A stretch of 64,000 nt of DNA from Chlamydiales bacterium (GCA_024233515.1 JACKPO010000003.1:124001-188000), one strand, 5' to 3'; shown: positions 10,549-19,919, numbered from the stretch's first letter. Translations and numbers: made by a program. Notes: generated by a model from the sequence alone, not told the origin.

Positions 10549-11854
10549 AGAATTCCTTCCGGTATTTTTGCCATTCCATCCATCCGTAAATCGGGATGCT
10601 CGTGAACATCAGGAGGGCGCCATAGAAGACAATCTCTTGTCCTGCGCTAACCGTTGCCCAGAAGGTATAGAGGAAGGCAAGTCCTGAAATGGTCAGGGTT
10701 TTCACAATGGTTTTCTTATCGGCTTTATCGGGATGTTTTATATAAATCACAAACTCCGCCACCGAGGTATAGAGGTAAGCCATAATCGCTGCCAAGGTGG
10801 CAAGCGAAATGATGAAAGTGAATTGATCAACGAGATCCTTGCTGAAGTTCATGAAGAGGATGATGGTAATCAGCACCGAGGAAATCAAAATTCCAAAGAC
10901 CGGCGAGCGAGATTTCGAAACGGTCCCAAAACGTTTTGGGAAGAGTTTATCCTTTGCGGCTGCCATAGGAATTTGTCCCTGCAAAAGAATCCACCCATTG
11001 AGCGCTCCGGCGCATGAGATCACTGCTGCAGCTCCCATCACATACATCCCCCAGGGGCCAAAAATCTTCCCCGCAAGCTCCGCAAAGGGTGCCGTCGACT
11101 CCTGCAGCTGCGGCATCGGGATGACTCCCATGATCGCTACAGTGCTCAAAATATAGACGATGGCCGTCAGTCCTGTTCCTAAAATCGTTGCTCTTGGAAT
11201 CGTCTTTTTCGGATCTTTCACATCATCGGCAGGGATCGATGCGGACTCCATCCCTAAAAAGGCCCACAACGTGAGCATCGCTCCACCAGAGAGCGCAGAG
11301 AAGTTCGACTTCCCAGAGACATTAAAATACTGCAAATTCTGCGTATCGACAAAGAAGATCCCGATCACAGCGATCAAGATCAGCGGAACAAATTTCAAGA
11401 TCGTTAAGATGAGTTGAAAACTCCCCGCTAAATGGACCCCAACGATATTAACGAGGGTAAAGAACCAAACAACTCCTGCCGTTACAAAAAACGCCATCAG
11501 GTCATTCTGAGCAAGCTCAGGGAAAAACGTCGCTAAATACCCCGTGAAGGCCACCGCAATCGCGGCATTTCCGACCCACATGTAGATCCAGTAGTTATAG
11601 GCCACCTGAAAGCCCACAAAGCTTCCAAATCCCTCCTTACAATAGATGTAAGGCCCCCCTGTTTTGGGGAACATTGTGCTCAATTTCGCAAAAACCATCG
11701 CGAGAAGCATCGCACCCACCGCAGTGGCGCACCAACTGAAAACGGTGATACTTCCAAAACTCGCCAGTGATGCAGGGAGCAAAAAGACCCCTGATCCAAT
11801 CATATTTCCCACGACAAGGGCCGTGAGCATCCAAACTCCTAACTTTTTATTCAT
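10535..11854 (-). CDS. APC-family amino-acid/polyamine antiporter
   Basis: 439 residues with about 12 hydrophobic segments. The N-terminus VVGNMIGSGVFLLPASLA carries the GSG(V/I)F substrate motif of the AdiC/PotE/ArcD-like APC antiporters. The PYIYCKEGFG and ALNGWILLQGQIPMAA segments are also typical. Chlamydiae use such a carrier for arginine/agmatine or arginine/ornithine exchange with the host. Exact substrate is inference. It has a good ribosome-binding site (GGATGGATTC) and lies upstream of the HD gene in the same operon. Confidence 0.8.
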   Translation of the reverse strand: MNKKLGVWMLTALVVGNMIGSGVFLLPASLASFGSITVFSWCATAVGAMLLAMVFAKLSTMFPKTGGPYIYCKEGFGSFVGFQVAYNYWIYMWVGNAAIAVAFTGYLATFFPELAQNDLMAFFVTAGVVWFFTLVNIVGVHLAGSFQLILTILKFVPLILIAVIGIFFVDTQNLQYFNVSGKSNFSALSGGAMLTLWAFLGMESASIPADDVKDPKKTIPRATILGTGLTAIVYILSTVAIMGVIPMPQLQESTAPFAELAGKIFGPWGMYVMGAAAVISCAGALNGWILLQGQIPMAAAKDKLFPKRFGTVSKSRSPVFGILISSVLITIILFMNFSKDLVDQFTFIISLATLAAIMAYLYTSVAEFVIYIKHPDKADKKTIVKTLTISGLAFLYTFWATVSAGQEIVFYGALLMFTSIPIYGWMEWQKYRKEFYGAN

Positions 11855-11905
11855 GAATCCATCCGTAAACGATATTATTAATAATTTTCAGAATTTTCCC
11901 ACAGA

Positions 11906-11969
11906 TTTTTGCAGTTCTATTTGATGACATTGTCCAAGAAGACAAGGCATTCAAATAGAACTGCAAAAA
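11906..11969 (-). terminator. Long hairpin terminator after the IMPDH/GMPR-family gene
   Basis: The arms TTTTTGCAGTTCTATTTGA and its complement form a 19-bp perfect stem with a partly paired inner loop. A/T tracts on both sides allow it to work in either direction. It lies between the stop at 12017 and the start at 11854. Confidence 0.6.
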
Positions 11970-12016
11970 GATGTAGAAAAAATGGAAAGGATAAATGACA
12001 GCGTTTGCGGATGGGT

Positions 12017-13033
12017 TCATAAAGGCCTTGGCTTACTCTCCGTTACGTAATTCCCTGTCACTTCTACAAATTCAGCTTTTCGCTGGAGTTCTTTAATACT
12101 GCGTGCTCCGCCATAGGTTAATCCGCTGCGAAGTCCCCCTAAGAGTTGATCGATTACATCGACTGCGGATCCTGAGACAGGGGCCCAAAAATCGGCACCC
12201 TCTGCTACGGTTTTCTCTTTCAGTCCACCATAGAAATCTGTTTGGAAATCTTCACTTGCTTGCCCGCGGTATTTCGCTTTACCGTCTTTTTTTTCAGCCG
12301 CACTTTCTTCTGTCAGTGCGAAGAGTTTTCCCATCATCACGCTGCTCGCACCTGCAGCGAGCGCTAAAACAACATCCTTACTCGTCCGGATGCCCCCATC
12401 GGCAATCAACGGAACGCGTAGTTTTTCAGCCACCTGAGCGCATTCAAAAATCGCCGTAAACTGGGGCACCCCAAATCCGGTAATCATCCGCGTTGTACAC
12501 GCTGCGCCTGGTCCGATTCCTACCTTCACAGCATCGGCGCCCGCATTCACTAAATCTTGGTAGGCCATCGCCGTACAAACATTACCGGCAATCACTTCTT
12601 TGTCGGGATGAGAACGTTTGAGCTCCTCAATAAATCCAAGCATCTGCATCGAATGGCCATGAGCGACATCAACACAGACTCCTCCTGCACCTAGATCGAA
12701 GAGCTTCTGCGCCTCTTTCAGCTTTTCCTTCCCAATGCCGCAGCTGATGAAGGTCTTGTCCCCATATTTCTTCACCCACCTTTCCTGCACGCTAAAATCA
12801 GCCGTAAAACGGTGGAAGATCGGGACCGAACCCTTCTCGATCAAAATGTCAGCAAGCTTCTCAGAAATGGTTGTGTCCATATTGGAACACAGCAAGGGGA
12901 TCCCAAGCTTCCGCTTCGTCGTGAGCCAGGAGTCCAGCTCCGGCTCGGTCCGTGATGGGACATTATTGAACTGAGGGACGAGGGCCACATCGTCGAATGT
13001 ATACCCCTTTTCAAACTGATAACTCTTAGCCAC
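12017..13033 (-). CDS. IMP dehydrogenase/GMP reductase family protein without CBS domains
   Basis: 338 residues form a single TIM barrel. The NAD/nucleotide site GIGPGAACTTRMITGFGVPQ contains the catalytic Cys. The phosphate-binding IADGGIRTSKD and the flap region (KYRGQASEDFQ) are present. The length and the lack of a CBS pair fit GMP reductase (GMP to IMP), but the loop FGVPQ and the flap are also close to IMP dehydrogenase, so the direction of the reaction is unresolved. The start codon is GTG, with AGGAG nine bases upstream. Confidence 0.8.
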   Translation of the reverse strand: MAKSYQFEKGYTFDDVALVPQFNNVPSRTEPELDSWLTTKRKLGIPLLCSNMDTTISEKLADILIEKGSVPIFHRFTADFSVQERWVKKYGDKTFISCGIGKEKLKEAQKLFDLGAGGVCVDVAHGHSMQMLGFIEELKRSHPDKEVIAGNVCTAMAYQDLVNAGADAVKVGIGPGAACTTRMITGFGVPQFTAIFECAQVAEKLRVPLIADGGIRTSKDVVLALAAGASSVMMGKLFALTEESAAEKKDGKAKYRGQASEDFQTDFYGGLKEKTVAEGADFWAPVSGSAVDVIDQLLGGLRSGLTYGGARSIKELQRKAEFVEVTGNYVTESKPRPL

Positions 13034-13135
13034 TTGATTAATCTCCTAAAAACTCTCACTATAGAAGAAAGAAGAGAAAAAAGGAAAAGAAAATTTGATT
13101 TCCGTTCCAATTAAGCATATGTTATGATGGGACCT

Positions 13136-13891
13136 ATGATTAGTGTCACGATTTTAACGAAGAATAATGAGGAGACCCTTGGCTCGGTCCTTGAGTCGGT
13201 CAAGGAATTCGATGAGGTGGTGATCCTCGATACAGGCTCGACCGATACGACCCTTGAGATTGCAGAGATCTATCCCAATGTAAAGATCTTTCACTCTCCC
13301 TTTACCGGTTTTGGTCCTCTCCATAATTTGGCGGCGTATCATGCGAGCCATGATTGGATCCTTTCCCTCGATAGCGATGAGGTGATGACTTCTGAGCTCG
13401 CTGAGGAAATTTTGGCGCTCCAGCTCGATCCAAAACGGGTCTATTCGTTCCCCTTCAACAACTACTTCAATGGAAAGCATATCAAGTGGTGCGGCTGGTA
13501 TCCTGACCGCCACGTCCGCCTCTACAACAAGCGAACTACCTCGTTCACCGATGATAAGGTCCATGAGCGGATCCAAACGACCAACTTAAGCGAAGTGAAA
13601 CTTAAGTTCCCTGTAAAACACTACTCATATCGGACCGTCTCTGATTTTCTCAGGAAGATGGAGATCTATTCGAACCTCTTTGCGCAGCAAAACGCTCACA
13701 AAAAAACATCCTCCTTCCCCAAAGCTCTCCTCCATGGGGGATTTGCCTTTTTTAAGTCCTATGTTCTAAAACGGGGATTTATGGGAGGGAAAGAGGGATA
13801 TCTCATCTCTCTCTATAACGGACAAACCGCCTTTTATAAGTATTTAAAGTTGGCTTATGCTTCTCGCGCTCCTTTATCACAAGATCGGTAA
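13136..13891 (+). CDS. Family 2 glycosyltransferase (WaaE-like, LPS core)
   Basis: 251 residues; an in-frame ATG at 13124 is an alternative start. It begins ISVTILTKNNEETLGSVLES and has VVILDTGSTDTTLEIA and the donor/metal motif SLDSDE typical of GT-A enzymes. KWCGWYPDRHVRLYNK and VHERI are characteristic of the WaaE/KdtX group that adds a hexose to the LPS inner core. Its end overlaps the deacetylase gene by 35 bp. A role in lipooligosaccharide assembly alongside waaA (16135) is inferred. Confidence 0.8.
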   Translation: MISVTILTKNNEETLGSVLESVKEFDEVVILDTGSTDTTLEIAEIYPNVKIFHSPFTGFGPLHNLAAYHASHDWILSLDSDEVMTSELAEEILALQLDPKRVYSFPFNNYFNGKHIKWCGWYPDRHVRLYNKRTTSFTDDKVHERIQTTNLSEVKLKFPVKHYSYRTVSDFLRKMEIYSNLFAQQNAHKKTSSFPKALLHGGFAFFKSYVLKRGFMGGKEGYLISLYNGQTAFYKYLKLAYASRAPLSQDR

Positions 13892-14591
13892 CACAAAATA
13901 TGGCAACTCAATAGAGATGCTTGAAGCGCATTTCCAAGAGATTGCTAAGCGTTACACCACGGTCCTCCCTGGAGAGCCCCTTCCTAAAGGGCTTTCTGTT
14001 TGCCTTACCTTTGATGACGCGTTTTTCGATTTCTACCACTTGATCTTCCCCCTCTTGAAAAAGTACCACCTTAAAGCTCTCCTCGCCGTCCCCACAGCTT
14101 TTATTCCAGATAAGACCACCCTCTCTCCCATGGAGCGCCTCGAAAAGATCCGTACCTTTTCCGATCATGCCCCTCCGATTCCTTCTCCTGCTTTTTGCAC
14201 ATGGTCTGAACTGAAAGAACTTTCCCTTTTGCCCCTGATCCAAATCGCTTCCCATTCGATTCATCACCGCCCCTTGACCGCTCCACGCATCGACCCTGAA
14301 CATGAATACCTCGAGTCTAAAAAAATGCTCGAAGCTAAGCTCGGCATCCCCATTACCTCTTTTGTCTACCCTTACGGCAAAATGAACCCTTCAGCTCACG
14401 ACCTTGCCAAAAAGCACTATCTGCACATCTTTCGGATCGGTAATGCTCTTAATAAAAATTGGCATAACACCAACTCTCTTCTCTACCGGGTCAACGCCGA
14501 TCAGCTCCCTCATCCGCGTACCCCTTTTCGCCCTCTCGCACACTTGAAACACCATACTCGCTATCTCCTTAACACCGTACGGGGAAAATAA
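13857..14591 (+). CDS. Polysaccharide deacetylase (NodB fold)
   Basis: 244 residues. CLTFDDAFFDF (T51-D54) is the NodB motif 1 with the catalytic and metal Asp. ASHSIHHRPL supplies the metal-binding His pair (motif 2), and SFVYPYGKMNP is motif 3. Such enzymes remove acetyl groups from sugars of cell-surface polymers. The 35-bp overlap with the upstream glycosyltransferase implies translational coupling and a shared substrate, probably a surface glycan. Confidence 0.8.
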   Translation: MLLALLYHKIGNTKYGNSIEMLEAHFQEIAKRYTTVLPGEPLPKGLSVCLTFDDAFFDFYHLIFPLLKKYHLKALLAVPTAFIPDKTTLSPMERLEKIRTFSDHAPPIPSPAFCTWSELKELSLLPLIQIASHSIHHRPLTAPRIDPEHEYLESKKMLEAKLGIPITSFVYPYGKMNPSAHDLAKKHYLHIFRIGNALNKNWHNTNSLLYRVNADQLPHPRTPFRPLAHLKHHTRYLLNTVRGK

Positions 14592-14668
14592 TACGCACTC
14601 CCTGGATCCACAGCTACCGTTTCAAAACAAACGGGACACTCGAGCGCTTGAATATTTTGTATTTCCAT
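14561..14668 (-). CDS. Short CPXCG-like cysteine-rich peptide, probably truncated
   Basis: 35 residues, ALECPVCFETVAVDPGSA, preceded by GGAGG eight bases before ATG. The start resembles the small CPXCG zinc-ribbon family (CPYCGExxxVxVDPSxG), but the second half with the EDCxVCC metal ligands is missing. The 3' end runs into the convergent deacetylase gene. Most likely a truncated gene. Confidence 0.35.
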   Translation of the reverse strand: MEIQNIQALECPVCFETVAVDPGSAYYFPRTVLRR

Positions 14669-14791
14669 TATCATTTCCTCCGTAAAACCCGCATAGCTTA
14701 ACACCTTAAAAACTTTTTTGTAAAAAATTCTTGGCAGAATTATGCAAAACAGCATAGGTTGGGAATTAACAACGACCTCTGGAGGTACGCG

Positions 14792-14965
14792 ATGCTCTAT
14801 GATCAACTCATCGAAGAGATCAATGAAGAAGGAATTTCTGACAGCACCCGCGCTGAAAGAATCGAAAAGCTAAAAGAGTACATCAAAGCAGAGGCCCACC
14901 TGCACGATGATCATGGCTCCGCTATCATCGGCTCGCGCGCCGGCCCTCCCCACTTCGAAGACTAA
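14792..14965 (+). CDS. Small acidic hypothetical protein
   Basis: 57 residues, MLYDQLIEEINEEGISDSTR.., predicted largely helical and acidic, ending HHDHG-like (HLHDDHGSAIIGSRAGPPHFED). The start is set by GGAGG seven bases upstream of ATG at 14792, not by the longer reading from 14759. I do not recognise the family. Confidence 0.55.
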   Translation: MLYDQLIEEINEEGISDSTRAERIEKLKEYIKAEAHLHDDHGSAIIGSRAGPPHFED

Positions 14966-15115
14966 TCGCCTGAGCTTTCCCTATAGAAATTTGCAAGTTG
15001 TTTGAATGACTTTCTCATACCTGATACAGAATATTCAACAGGTAACTTCAGCGGCGTTCCTCGATGTCTAAAGACTGAAGTACGGAACGAATCAAAGCTT
15101 TAAAGGAATGATAGT

Positions 15116-15706
15116 TCATTCCAACAAAGATAAGACATAGGGAGATATATTGACCCGAAGTTTTTTTGAGTAATCTTTGAGTTTTCGAAGATCAGGCTTG
15201 ATCTTCTTTTCATGAAGATAGGATTTTAAGGCCTTAATGGCTATTTCAAGACTCAAATAACGAAATGCATCAATAACACATCGTTCCCGATTAAAAATAG
15301 AGAGTTCAAGTCCTCCTATCTCAACCTTTGTAACACCGATAGAAATTGTTCGCATTCTAATAATCCGCGTATGTGGACGTTTGGGAGCTCGCTTTGCGTG
15401 GGGAAGCGCAATCCAACACTCTCTTGGAATTTCGTCAGTAAGCCCATAGTAGCTAAGTGCAGAGATCAAACAAATCACACTTTCAGGAATACTCAATGCA
15501 ACACGCGCTAATTCCTCTAGTTGGGGCTCAATATGACTTATAGATTCCGCACAGGAATAGATCCCTTTTCCAAGCTTTTTCAATAAGCCTATTTGCTCAT
15601 AATAAGCCAGGGCATGACGTGGAACCCCTAGCCCCATGGCTTCTTTAACAGTGAATGCAGGCTTCAGAAGGAGCCTATTTAATGCACGATCATATTTTGT
15701 TCTCAT
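15116..15706 (-). CDS. AbiEi-like antitoxin/transcriptional regulator, no toxin partner
   Basis: 196 residues. The N-terminal winged-helix segment (FTVKEAMGLGVPRHALAYYEQIGLLKKLGKGIY) is followed by a C-terminal domain with VICLISALSYYGLTDEIP and RERCVIDAFRY, typical of AbiEi type IV antitoxins, which repress their own operon. No AbiEii nucleotidyltransferase follows: 14966-15115 has no intact ORF in this direction. It may be a solitary regulator. The promoter is described at 15713-15759. Confidence 0.75.
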   Translation of the reverse strand: MRTKYDRALNRLLLKPAFTVKEAMGLGVPRHALAYYEQIGLLKKLGKGIYSCAESISHIEPQLEELARVALSIPESVICLISALSYYGLTDEIPRECWIALPHAKRAPKRPHTRIIRMRTISIGVTKVEIGGLELSIFNRERCVIDAFRYLSLEIAIKALKSYLHEKKIKPDLRKLKDYSKKLRVNISPYVLSLLE

Positions 15707-15712
15707 ACCTGT

Positions 15713-15759
15713 ATTCTACAAAAAGCACCCAATTAAGTCAATTGGGTGCTTTTTGTAGA
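15713..15759 (-). promoter_or_regulatory. Palindromic promoter/operator of the AbiEi-like gene, near-leaderless
   Basis: On the minus strand TTGACT (15736-15741) and TAGAAT (15713-15718) are separated by 17 bases, a strong sigma-70-type promoter. The whole of 15715-15759 is a near-perfect palindrome (arms CTACAAAAAGCACCCAATT and complement). The start codon lies only six bases after the -10 box, so the transcript should have little or no leader. AbiEi proteins bind inverted repeats in their own promoters, so this is the likely operator. A Rho-independent terminator is the alternative reading. Confidence 0.65.
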
Positions 15760-15949
15760 ATTTGCCCAAATAGAGCGTAAGTGACTATTCACTTGCATTT
15801 TGAAGAAAACAGTGGCGAGATTTTTGCATGAGTTTTTCATTCGAACTTGACGGCTACCCCTCAATGGGGTAGTCGAAAGATGGAAGGGAAAAATCAGGTT
15901 AAAAGATGGGTGCTGGATCTACAAAAGGGAAGATATTTCTAATACACAT

Positions 15950-16020
15950 AGCGGCACTCGGACTCGAACCAAGGACCTGCGGATTATGATTCCGTTGCTC
16001 TACCAACTGAGCTATGCCGC
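15950..16020 (-). tRNA. tRNA-Met (CAU), probably elongator
   Basis: A cloverleaf can be folded: acceptor GCGGCAT/GTGCCGC, D-arm GCTCAGTTGGTAGAGC, anticodon loop ATCATAA, T-arm with GGTTCGAGTCC. Anticodon CAU means elongator Met or, if modified by TilS, Ile2; sequence alone does not decide. Confidence 0.85.
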
Positions 16021-16032
16021 CCCGGAAAAAAA

Positions 16033-16105
16033 TAGCGGGGGCAGGACTCGAACCTGCGGCCTTCGGGTTATGAGCCCGACGAGCTAACCACTGCTCCACC
16101 CCGCG
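16033..16105 (-). tRNA. Initiator tRNA-fMet (CAU)
   Basis: Starts CGCGGGGTGGAGCAG and has the three G:C pairs in the anticodon stem (CGGGCTCATAACCCG) that mark initiator tRNAs. Position 1 (C) faces U72, so the first acceptor pair is open, as in bacterial initiators. It lies 13 bases from the next tRNA and directly downstream of waaA. Confidence 0.9.
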
Positions 16106-16134
16106 ACAATTAATGGGTAATGGTACCAACTACG

Positions 16135-17352
16135 CTATTTCTTCTCAAGAGAATTTATGCAATTCCATGTGCGGAAGGAGGCTCCCATCACTTTTTGAGC
16201 GTAGTGTTTCCCCTTTTCCCCCATGGAAGTGTGGGCGTTGGTGTCATTTAAAAGTTTTTCCACCACTTCTGTCAAATGGGACGATTCAAGTTTTACACCG
16301 GCACCAGAATCGGTCAGACCTTTATCGAGATCGACCTGCCCAAACATATGAGGGCCATAGAGAGTCGGAACACCAAGTTTTGCGGGTTCGAAGATATCAT
16401 GTCCCCCAATGTGTTTCACAAAGCTTCCCCCCACAATAGCTAGGGTGGAGATTTTGTAACATGCGGGAAGGACACCCATCTCATCGACAATCCGGATTTG
16501 TGGATGATGAATAAGTTGTTTCACGCGGGCAAATCGTTCGGGATGACGAGGGACGATCAAGACTTTAAGGTTGGGGTCCATCGTGAGCGCTGGAATCAAG
16601 GCCTTATAAAGTAGCTCCTCTTCCCCTTCATGGGTTGAACCCAGTGTAATAACACGATCTTTAGGAGAAATGCGGTACCGCTTTTTTAGGGCTTCGAGAT
16701 CCTCAGTCGGTGGGGGTGGGATGTCAAATTTCAAGTTCCCTGTCACGGTTAGTTTATCAGGTTGAATCCCTAGTTTTAAAAACCGTTCGAGATAACTCTC
16801 TCCTTGGAGACAAAAGTGATCGATCGAATAAAAAATAGGGCGGCTAAAAAAGCGGACGGCAAGGTACCGCTTTAGGGATTTTTCAGAAAGCTTTCCGTTG
16901 ACAACGATGATCTTGGCCCCAATCTTTTTCACCTCTTTCATGAGGTTAAACCAAAAGTCCCCTTCGACAAGAATCAAAAGATCAGGCTGAAGCTTTTGCA
17001 CAAACCCTCGGATGATCCATGAAAAATCAAGGGGAAGAAACCCAATCGCATCAGCGTCAGGGATCCGTTTCTTTGCTTCTTCTTGAGCCGTCTCTGTAAT
17101 CGTTGTGACATAAATAAAGGCATCCGGGTGAGCTTTCCTCACGTGGGGAACAAGGGTCGAAAGGGCTTTTGTCTCTCCCATAGAAACAGCATGGAGCCAA
17201 ATCAAAGGCTTTTTGATCCCTTTAGGAACGTCGGGAACAATCCGTGCAAAGAGACTCTTCCGGTACTTTTTCTTAAAGAGATAGTCAAACAACAGCTTCG
17301 GGAAAGAGAGGATAAACAAAAGGTAGAGGGTGAGGTCGTAAAGGAAGGTCAT
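16135..17352 (-). CDS. waaA: 3-deoxy-D-manno-octulosonic acid (KDO) transferase
   Basis: 405 residues. An N-terminal membrane anchor (LYLLFILSFPKLLFDYLF) precedes a GT-B fold. The motifs WLHAVSMGETKA, VYVTTITETAQEEAKKR, LVEGDFWFNLM (acceptor domain) and VITLGSTHEGEEE, GGHDIFEPAKLGVPTLYGPHM (CMP-Kdo binding) are those of WaaA/KdtA. The enzyme transfers KDO to lipid A; chlamydial versions add several residues. The ATG overlaps the leuS stop by four bases, so it is the second gene of a leuS-waaA operon. Confidence 0.92.
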   Translation of the reverse strand: MTFLYDLTLYLLFILSFPKLLFDYLFKKKYRKSLFARIVPDVPKGIKKPLIWLHAVSMGETKALSTLVPHVRKAHPDAFIYVTTITETAQEEAKKRIPDADAIGFLPLDFSWIIRGFVQKLQPDLLILVEGDFWFNLMKEVKKIGAKIIVVNGKLSEKSLKRYLAVRFFSRPIFYSIDHFCLQGESYLERFLKLGIQPDKLTVTGNLKFDIPPPPTEDLEALKKRYRISPKDRVITLGSTHEGEEELLYKALIPALTMDPNLKVLIVPRHPERFARVKQLIHHPQIRIVDEMGVLPACYKISTLAIVGGSFVKHIGGHDIFEPAKLGVPTLYGPHMFGQVDLDKGLTDSGAGVKLESSHLTEVVEKLLNDTNAHTSMGEKGKHYAQKVMGASFRTWNCINSLEKK

Positions 17353-19874
17353 TTCACCACAATATTCAAAAGCTTTTCAGGAACATAGATCACCTTCGCA
17401 ATCTCTCCCACAAGATGTTTTTTCATCGTTTCATCGGTTTGAACCGCTTCCAAAAGAGATTCTTTTGTTTGTCCTTTTGGGAGATCCCACTTCCCACGAA
17501 ACTTTCCATTCACTTGGATGACGTAGGTAGCGTTCTCTTCTGTCAGATACTGGGGATCAGCCTCCGGATAAGGAGCGTACATGAGCGAATCTTTATGACC
17601 AAGATGCTCCCAGCACTCTTCTGCCATGTGGGGAGCAAACGAAGAGAGAGCAATCGTTGCCATCTCTAGGGCCTTTTTGGGGTATCGCTCTAACTTGATG
17701 AATTGATTCACAAACTCCATCATTTTGGAGATCGCCGTATTGAAAAACATCTCTTCGATATCTTTTTGGACGCCATTGACAAGCTTGTGTGCCAGTTTCA
17801 TTCCCTCTGCTCCCTCTTCATCAGTCACCTTATCAGAGTAAACAAGGGCATAGAAGCGGTCGAGGAAACGACGGCAACCACTGATGGCTTCGCTGTTCCA
17901 GAGTTTCTCTTTATCGAACGGCCCCATAAACATTTCGTAGAGACGGAGGGAATCTGCCCCATATTCATCGATGATTTCATCAGGAGGAACGCCATTGAGT
18001 TTCGATTTGGACATCTTTTCAACCATCTCGATGAGCCCCTCTTCCCCTCCGGCTTCTTCAGGATCAACATAGCCTCCACCAGGCTTCTTGAAAGACTTTG
18101 CTGTCACGAGTCCCTGGTTGCGAAGCGTCTGAAAAGGTTCTGGAGTGGAGACGTAACCACAATCAAAGAGCACTTTATGCCAAAATCGGGAATAGAGAAG
18201 GTGAAGAACAGCATGTTCAACCCCTCCGACATACATATCGACAGGCATCCAGTACTTCTCTTCCTCTTCTCCCCATGCTTTGCTTTCGTTATGAGGATCG
18301 CAAAAGCGGAGATAGTACCAACACGATCCTGCCCATTGTGGCATGGTGTTTGTTTCGCGGATTGCTTGCTTCCCTGTTTTCGGATCGGTGATGTGAACCC
18401 ACTCTGGAACGTTATCGAGAGGGGTTTTCCCTTCTCCTTGAGGTTTATATTCGGTTAAATCGGGAAGTGTCAAGGGGAGCTCGTCAAGGTCAAGAAGACG
18501 CTTCGTTCCATCTTCAAAATGGAGGATGGGAAAGGGCTCACCCCAGTAACGCTGCCTTGAAAAGAGCCAATCGCGCAGCTTATAGGTGATGCACTTTTCG
18601 CCGCATCCCTCTTTTTCTAGCCAGTTGGCAACGGCCTCTTTGGCCGCTTCCATTTCGAGACCATTGATATCGAGTTTGTCTGATTTTCCATTGATGATGA
18701 TCCCCCCCGTATTCCAGCACCGTTTTCCCGCTAGAACCTCCACGCGGATATCTTCCTTAGTCATCCCTTCAGGAACGTCATCGATCACTGGATCATAAGG
18801 AGGGATGACTGGAAGGTTATACTTCTGCGTGAAGTCAAAATCTCGCTCATCGCCGCCAGGAACACCCATGACAGCTCCTGTTCCATAACCCATAAGCACG
18901 TAATCAGCGACCCAAATCGGGATAAGAGCGCCGCTGACTGGATTGATCGCATACGACCCTGTCCAGACTCCCGTTTTCTCTTTCGCCAGTTCGGTCCGCT
19001 CAAAATCACTTTTCTTTGCGGTTTCTGCAAGGTAAGCATCGACCTCTTTTTGCTGACCAGAAGTGGTAATCTCGCCCACAATCGGATGTTCGGGAGAAAC
19101 CACTAAGAAGGTCGTCCCAAATAAGGTGTCATGACGCGTTGTGAAAACAGTAATCGGTTGCTTGGTTTCGTTCTCCAAGAAGGTGATCTTGGCTCCCTCG
19201 CTCCGCCCAATCCAATTCCGCTGCAAGGTTTTTAAATAATCGGGCCAATCGAGAAGATCGAGATCTTTGAGAAGCCGCTCTGCATATTCCGTGATTTTCA
19301 GAACCCACTGACGTAGAGGGCGCCGCTCAATTGGATAGCCTCCCTCCTTCGCCTTCCCATCTTCCACCTCTTCATTCGCAAGAACGGTGCCTAGAGCCGG
19401 ACAATAGTTCACAAGGATCTCTGCTTCATAAGCAAGTCCCTTTTCATAGAGCTTGGTGAAGATCCACTGCGTCCACTTATAGTACTTCGGATCACTCGTC
19501 GCCAGCTCACGATTCCAATCATAGCTAAATCCAAGCGACTGCAACTGCCTACGATACGTACTGCAATTCTTCTCCGTTGTCTCCTTCGGATGAGTTCCTG
19601 TACGGATAGCATATTGCTCGGCCTGCAACCCAAAGCTGTCCCATCCCATCGGATGGAGGACATTAAATCCCTTCTGTCGCTTATAGCGCGCTAGAATATC
19701 GGTCGCTGTATACCCCGTGACATGTCCTACATGGAGCCCCGCTCCACTCGGATAGGGAAACATATCTAAGATGTAGTATTTCGGCTTGCTATGGTCGACT
19801 TCAGCTTTAAAAAGATTCTTATCCTTCCAATACTTCTGCCACTTCTTCTCAATTTCTAAATGGTTGTATTTCAT
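17349..19874 (-). CDS. leuS: Leucyl-tRNA synthetase
   Basis: 841 residues from the ATG at 19874 (an in-frame ATG 15 codons upstream is less likely, because the family starts at MKYNHLEIEKKWQKYW). FPYPSGAGLHVGHVTGYTATD carries the HIGH signature as HVGH, and EKMSKSKLNGVPPDE the KMSKS loop. The CP1 editing domain has TTRHDTLFGTTF and GTGAVMGVPGGDERDF. The C-terminal anticodon and tail domains are complete. Charges tRNA-Leu in the cytoplasm. Confidence 0.96.
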   Translation of the reverse strand: MKYNHLEIEKKWQKYWKDKNLFKAEVDHSKPKYYILDMFPYPSGAGLHVGHVTGYTATDILARYKRQKGFNVLHPMGWDSFGLQAEQYAIRTGTHPKETTEKNCSTYRRQLQSLGFSYDWNRELATSDPKYYKWTQWIFTKLYEKGLAYEAEILVNYCPALGTVLANEEVEDGKAKEGGYPIERRPLRQWVLKITEYAERLLKDLDLLDWPDYLKTLQRNWIGRSEGAKITFLENETKQPITVFTTRHDTLFGTTFLVVSPEHPIVGEITTSGQQKEVDAYLAETAKKSDFERTELAKEKTGVWTGSYAINPVSGALIPIWVADYVLMGYGTGAVMGVPGGDERDFDFTQKYNLPVIPPYDPVIDDVPEGMTKEDIRVEVLAGKRCWNTGGIIINGKSDKLDINGLEMEAAKEAVANWLEKEGCGEKCITYKLRDWLFSRQRYWGEPFPILHFEDGTKRLLDLDELPLTLPDLTEYKPQGEGKTPLDNVPEWVHITDPKTGKQAIRETNTMPQWAGSCWYYLRFCDPHNESKAWGEEEEKYWMPVDMYVGGVEHAVLHLLYSRFWHKVLFDCGYVSTPEPFQTLRNQGLVTAKSFKKPGGGYVDPEEAGGEEGLIEMVEKMSKSKLNGVPPDEIIDEYGADSLRLYEMFMGPFDKEKLWNSEAISGCRRFLDRFYALVYSDKVTDEEGAEGMKLAHKLVNGVQKDIEEMFFNTAISKMMEFVNQFIKLERYPKKALEMATIALSSFAPHMAEECWEHLGHKDSLMYAPYPEADPQYLTEENATYVIQVNGKFRGKWDLPKGQTKESLLEAVQTDETMKKHLVGEIAKVIYVPEKLLNIVVK

Positions 19875-19919
19875 CGCGTCGCTTAAATTGTTTTCAATCG
19901 ATTCTACCAGATCGATCAA

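Noticed and set aside
14962..15092. Reading FDSFRTSVFRHRGTPLKLPVEY.. after the AbiEi-like gene, as a toxin remnant
   Set aside because: It has no start codon and does not match AbiEii motifs; too short to call.
15854..15872. CTACCCC-GGGGTAG hairpin as a terminator
   Set aside because: No T-run follows on either strand; role unclear.
15899..16129. Minus-strand ORF across two tRNAs (GGIAQLVEQRNHNP.., RGVEQWLARRAHNPKAAG..)
   Set aside because: These are translations of tRNA genes, a common artefact; both cloverleaves fold.
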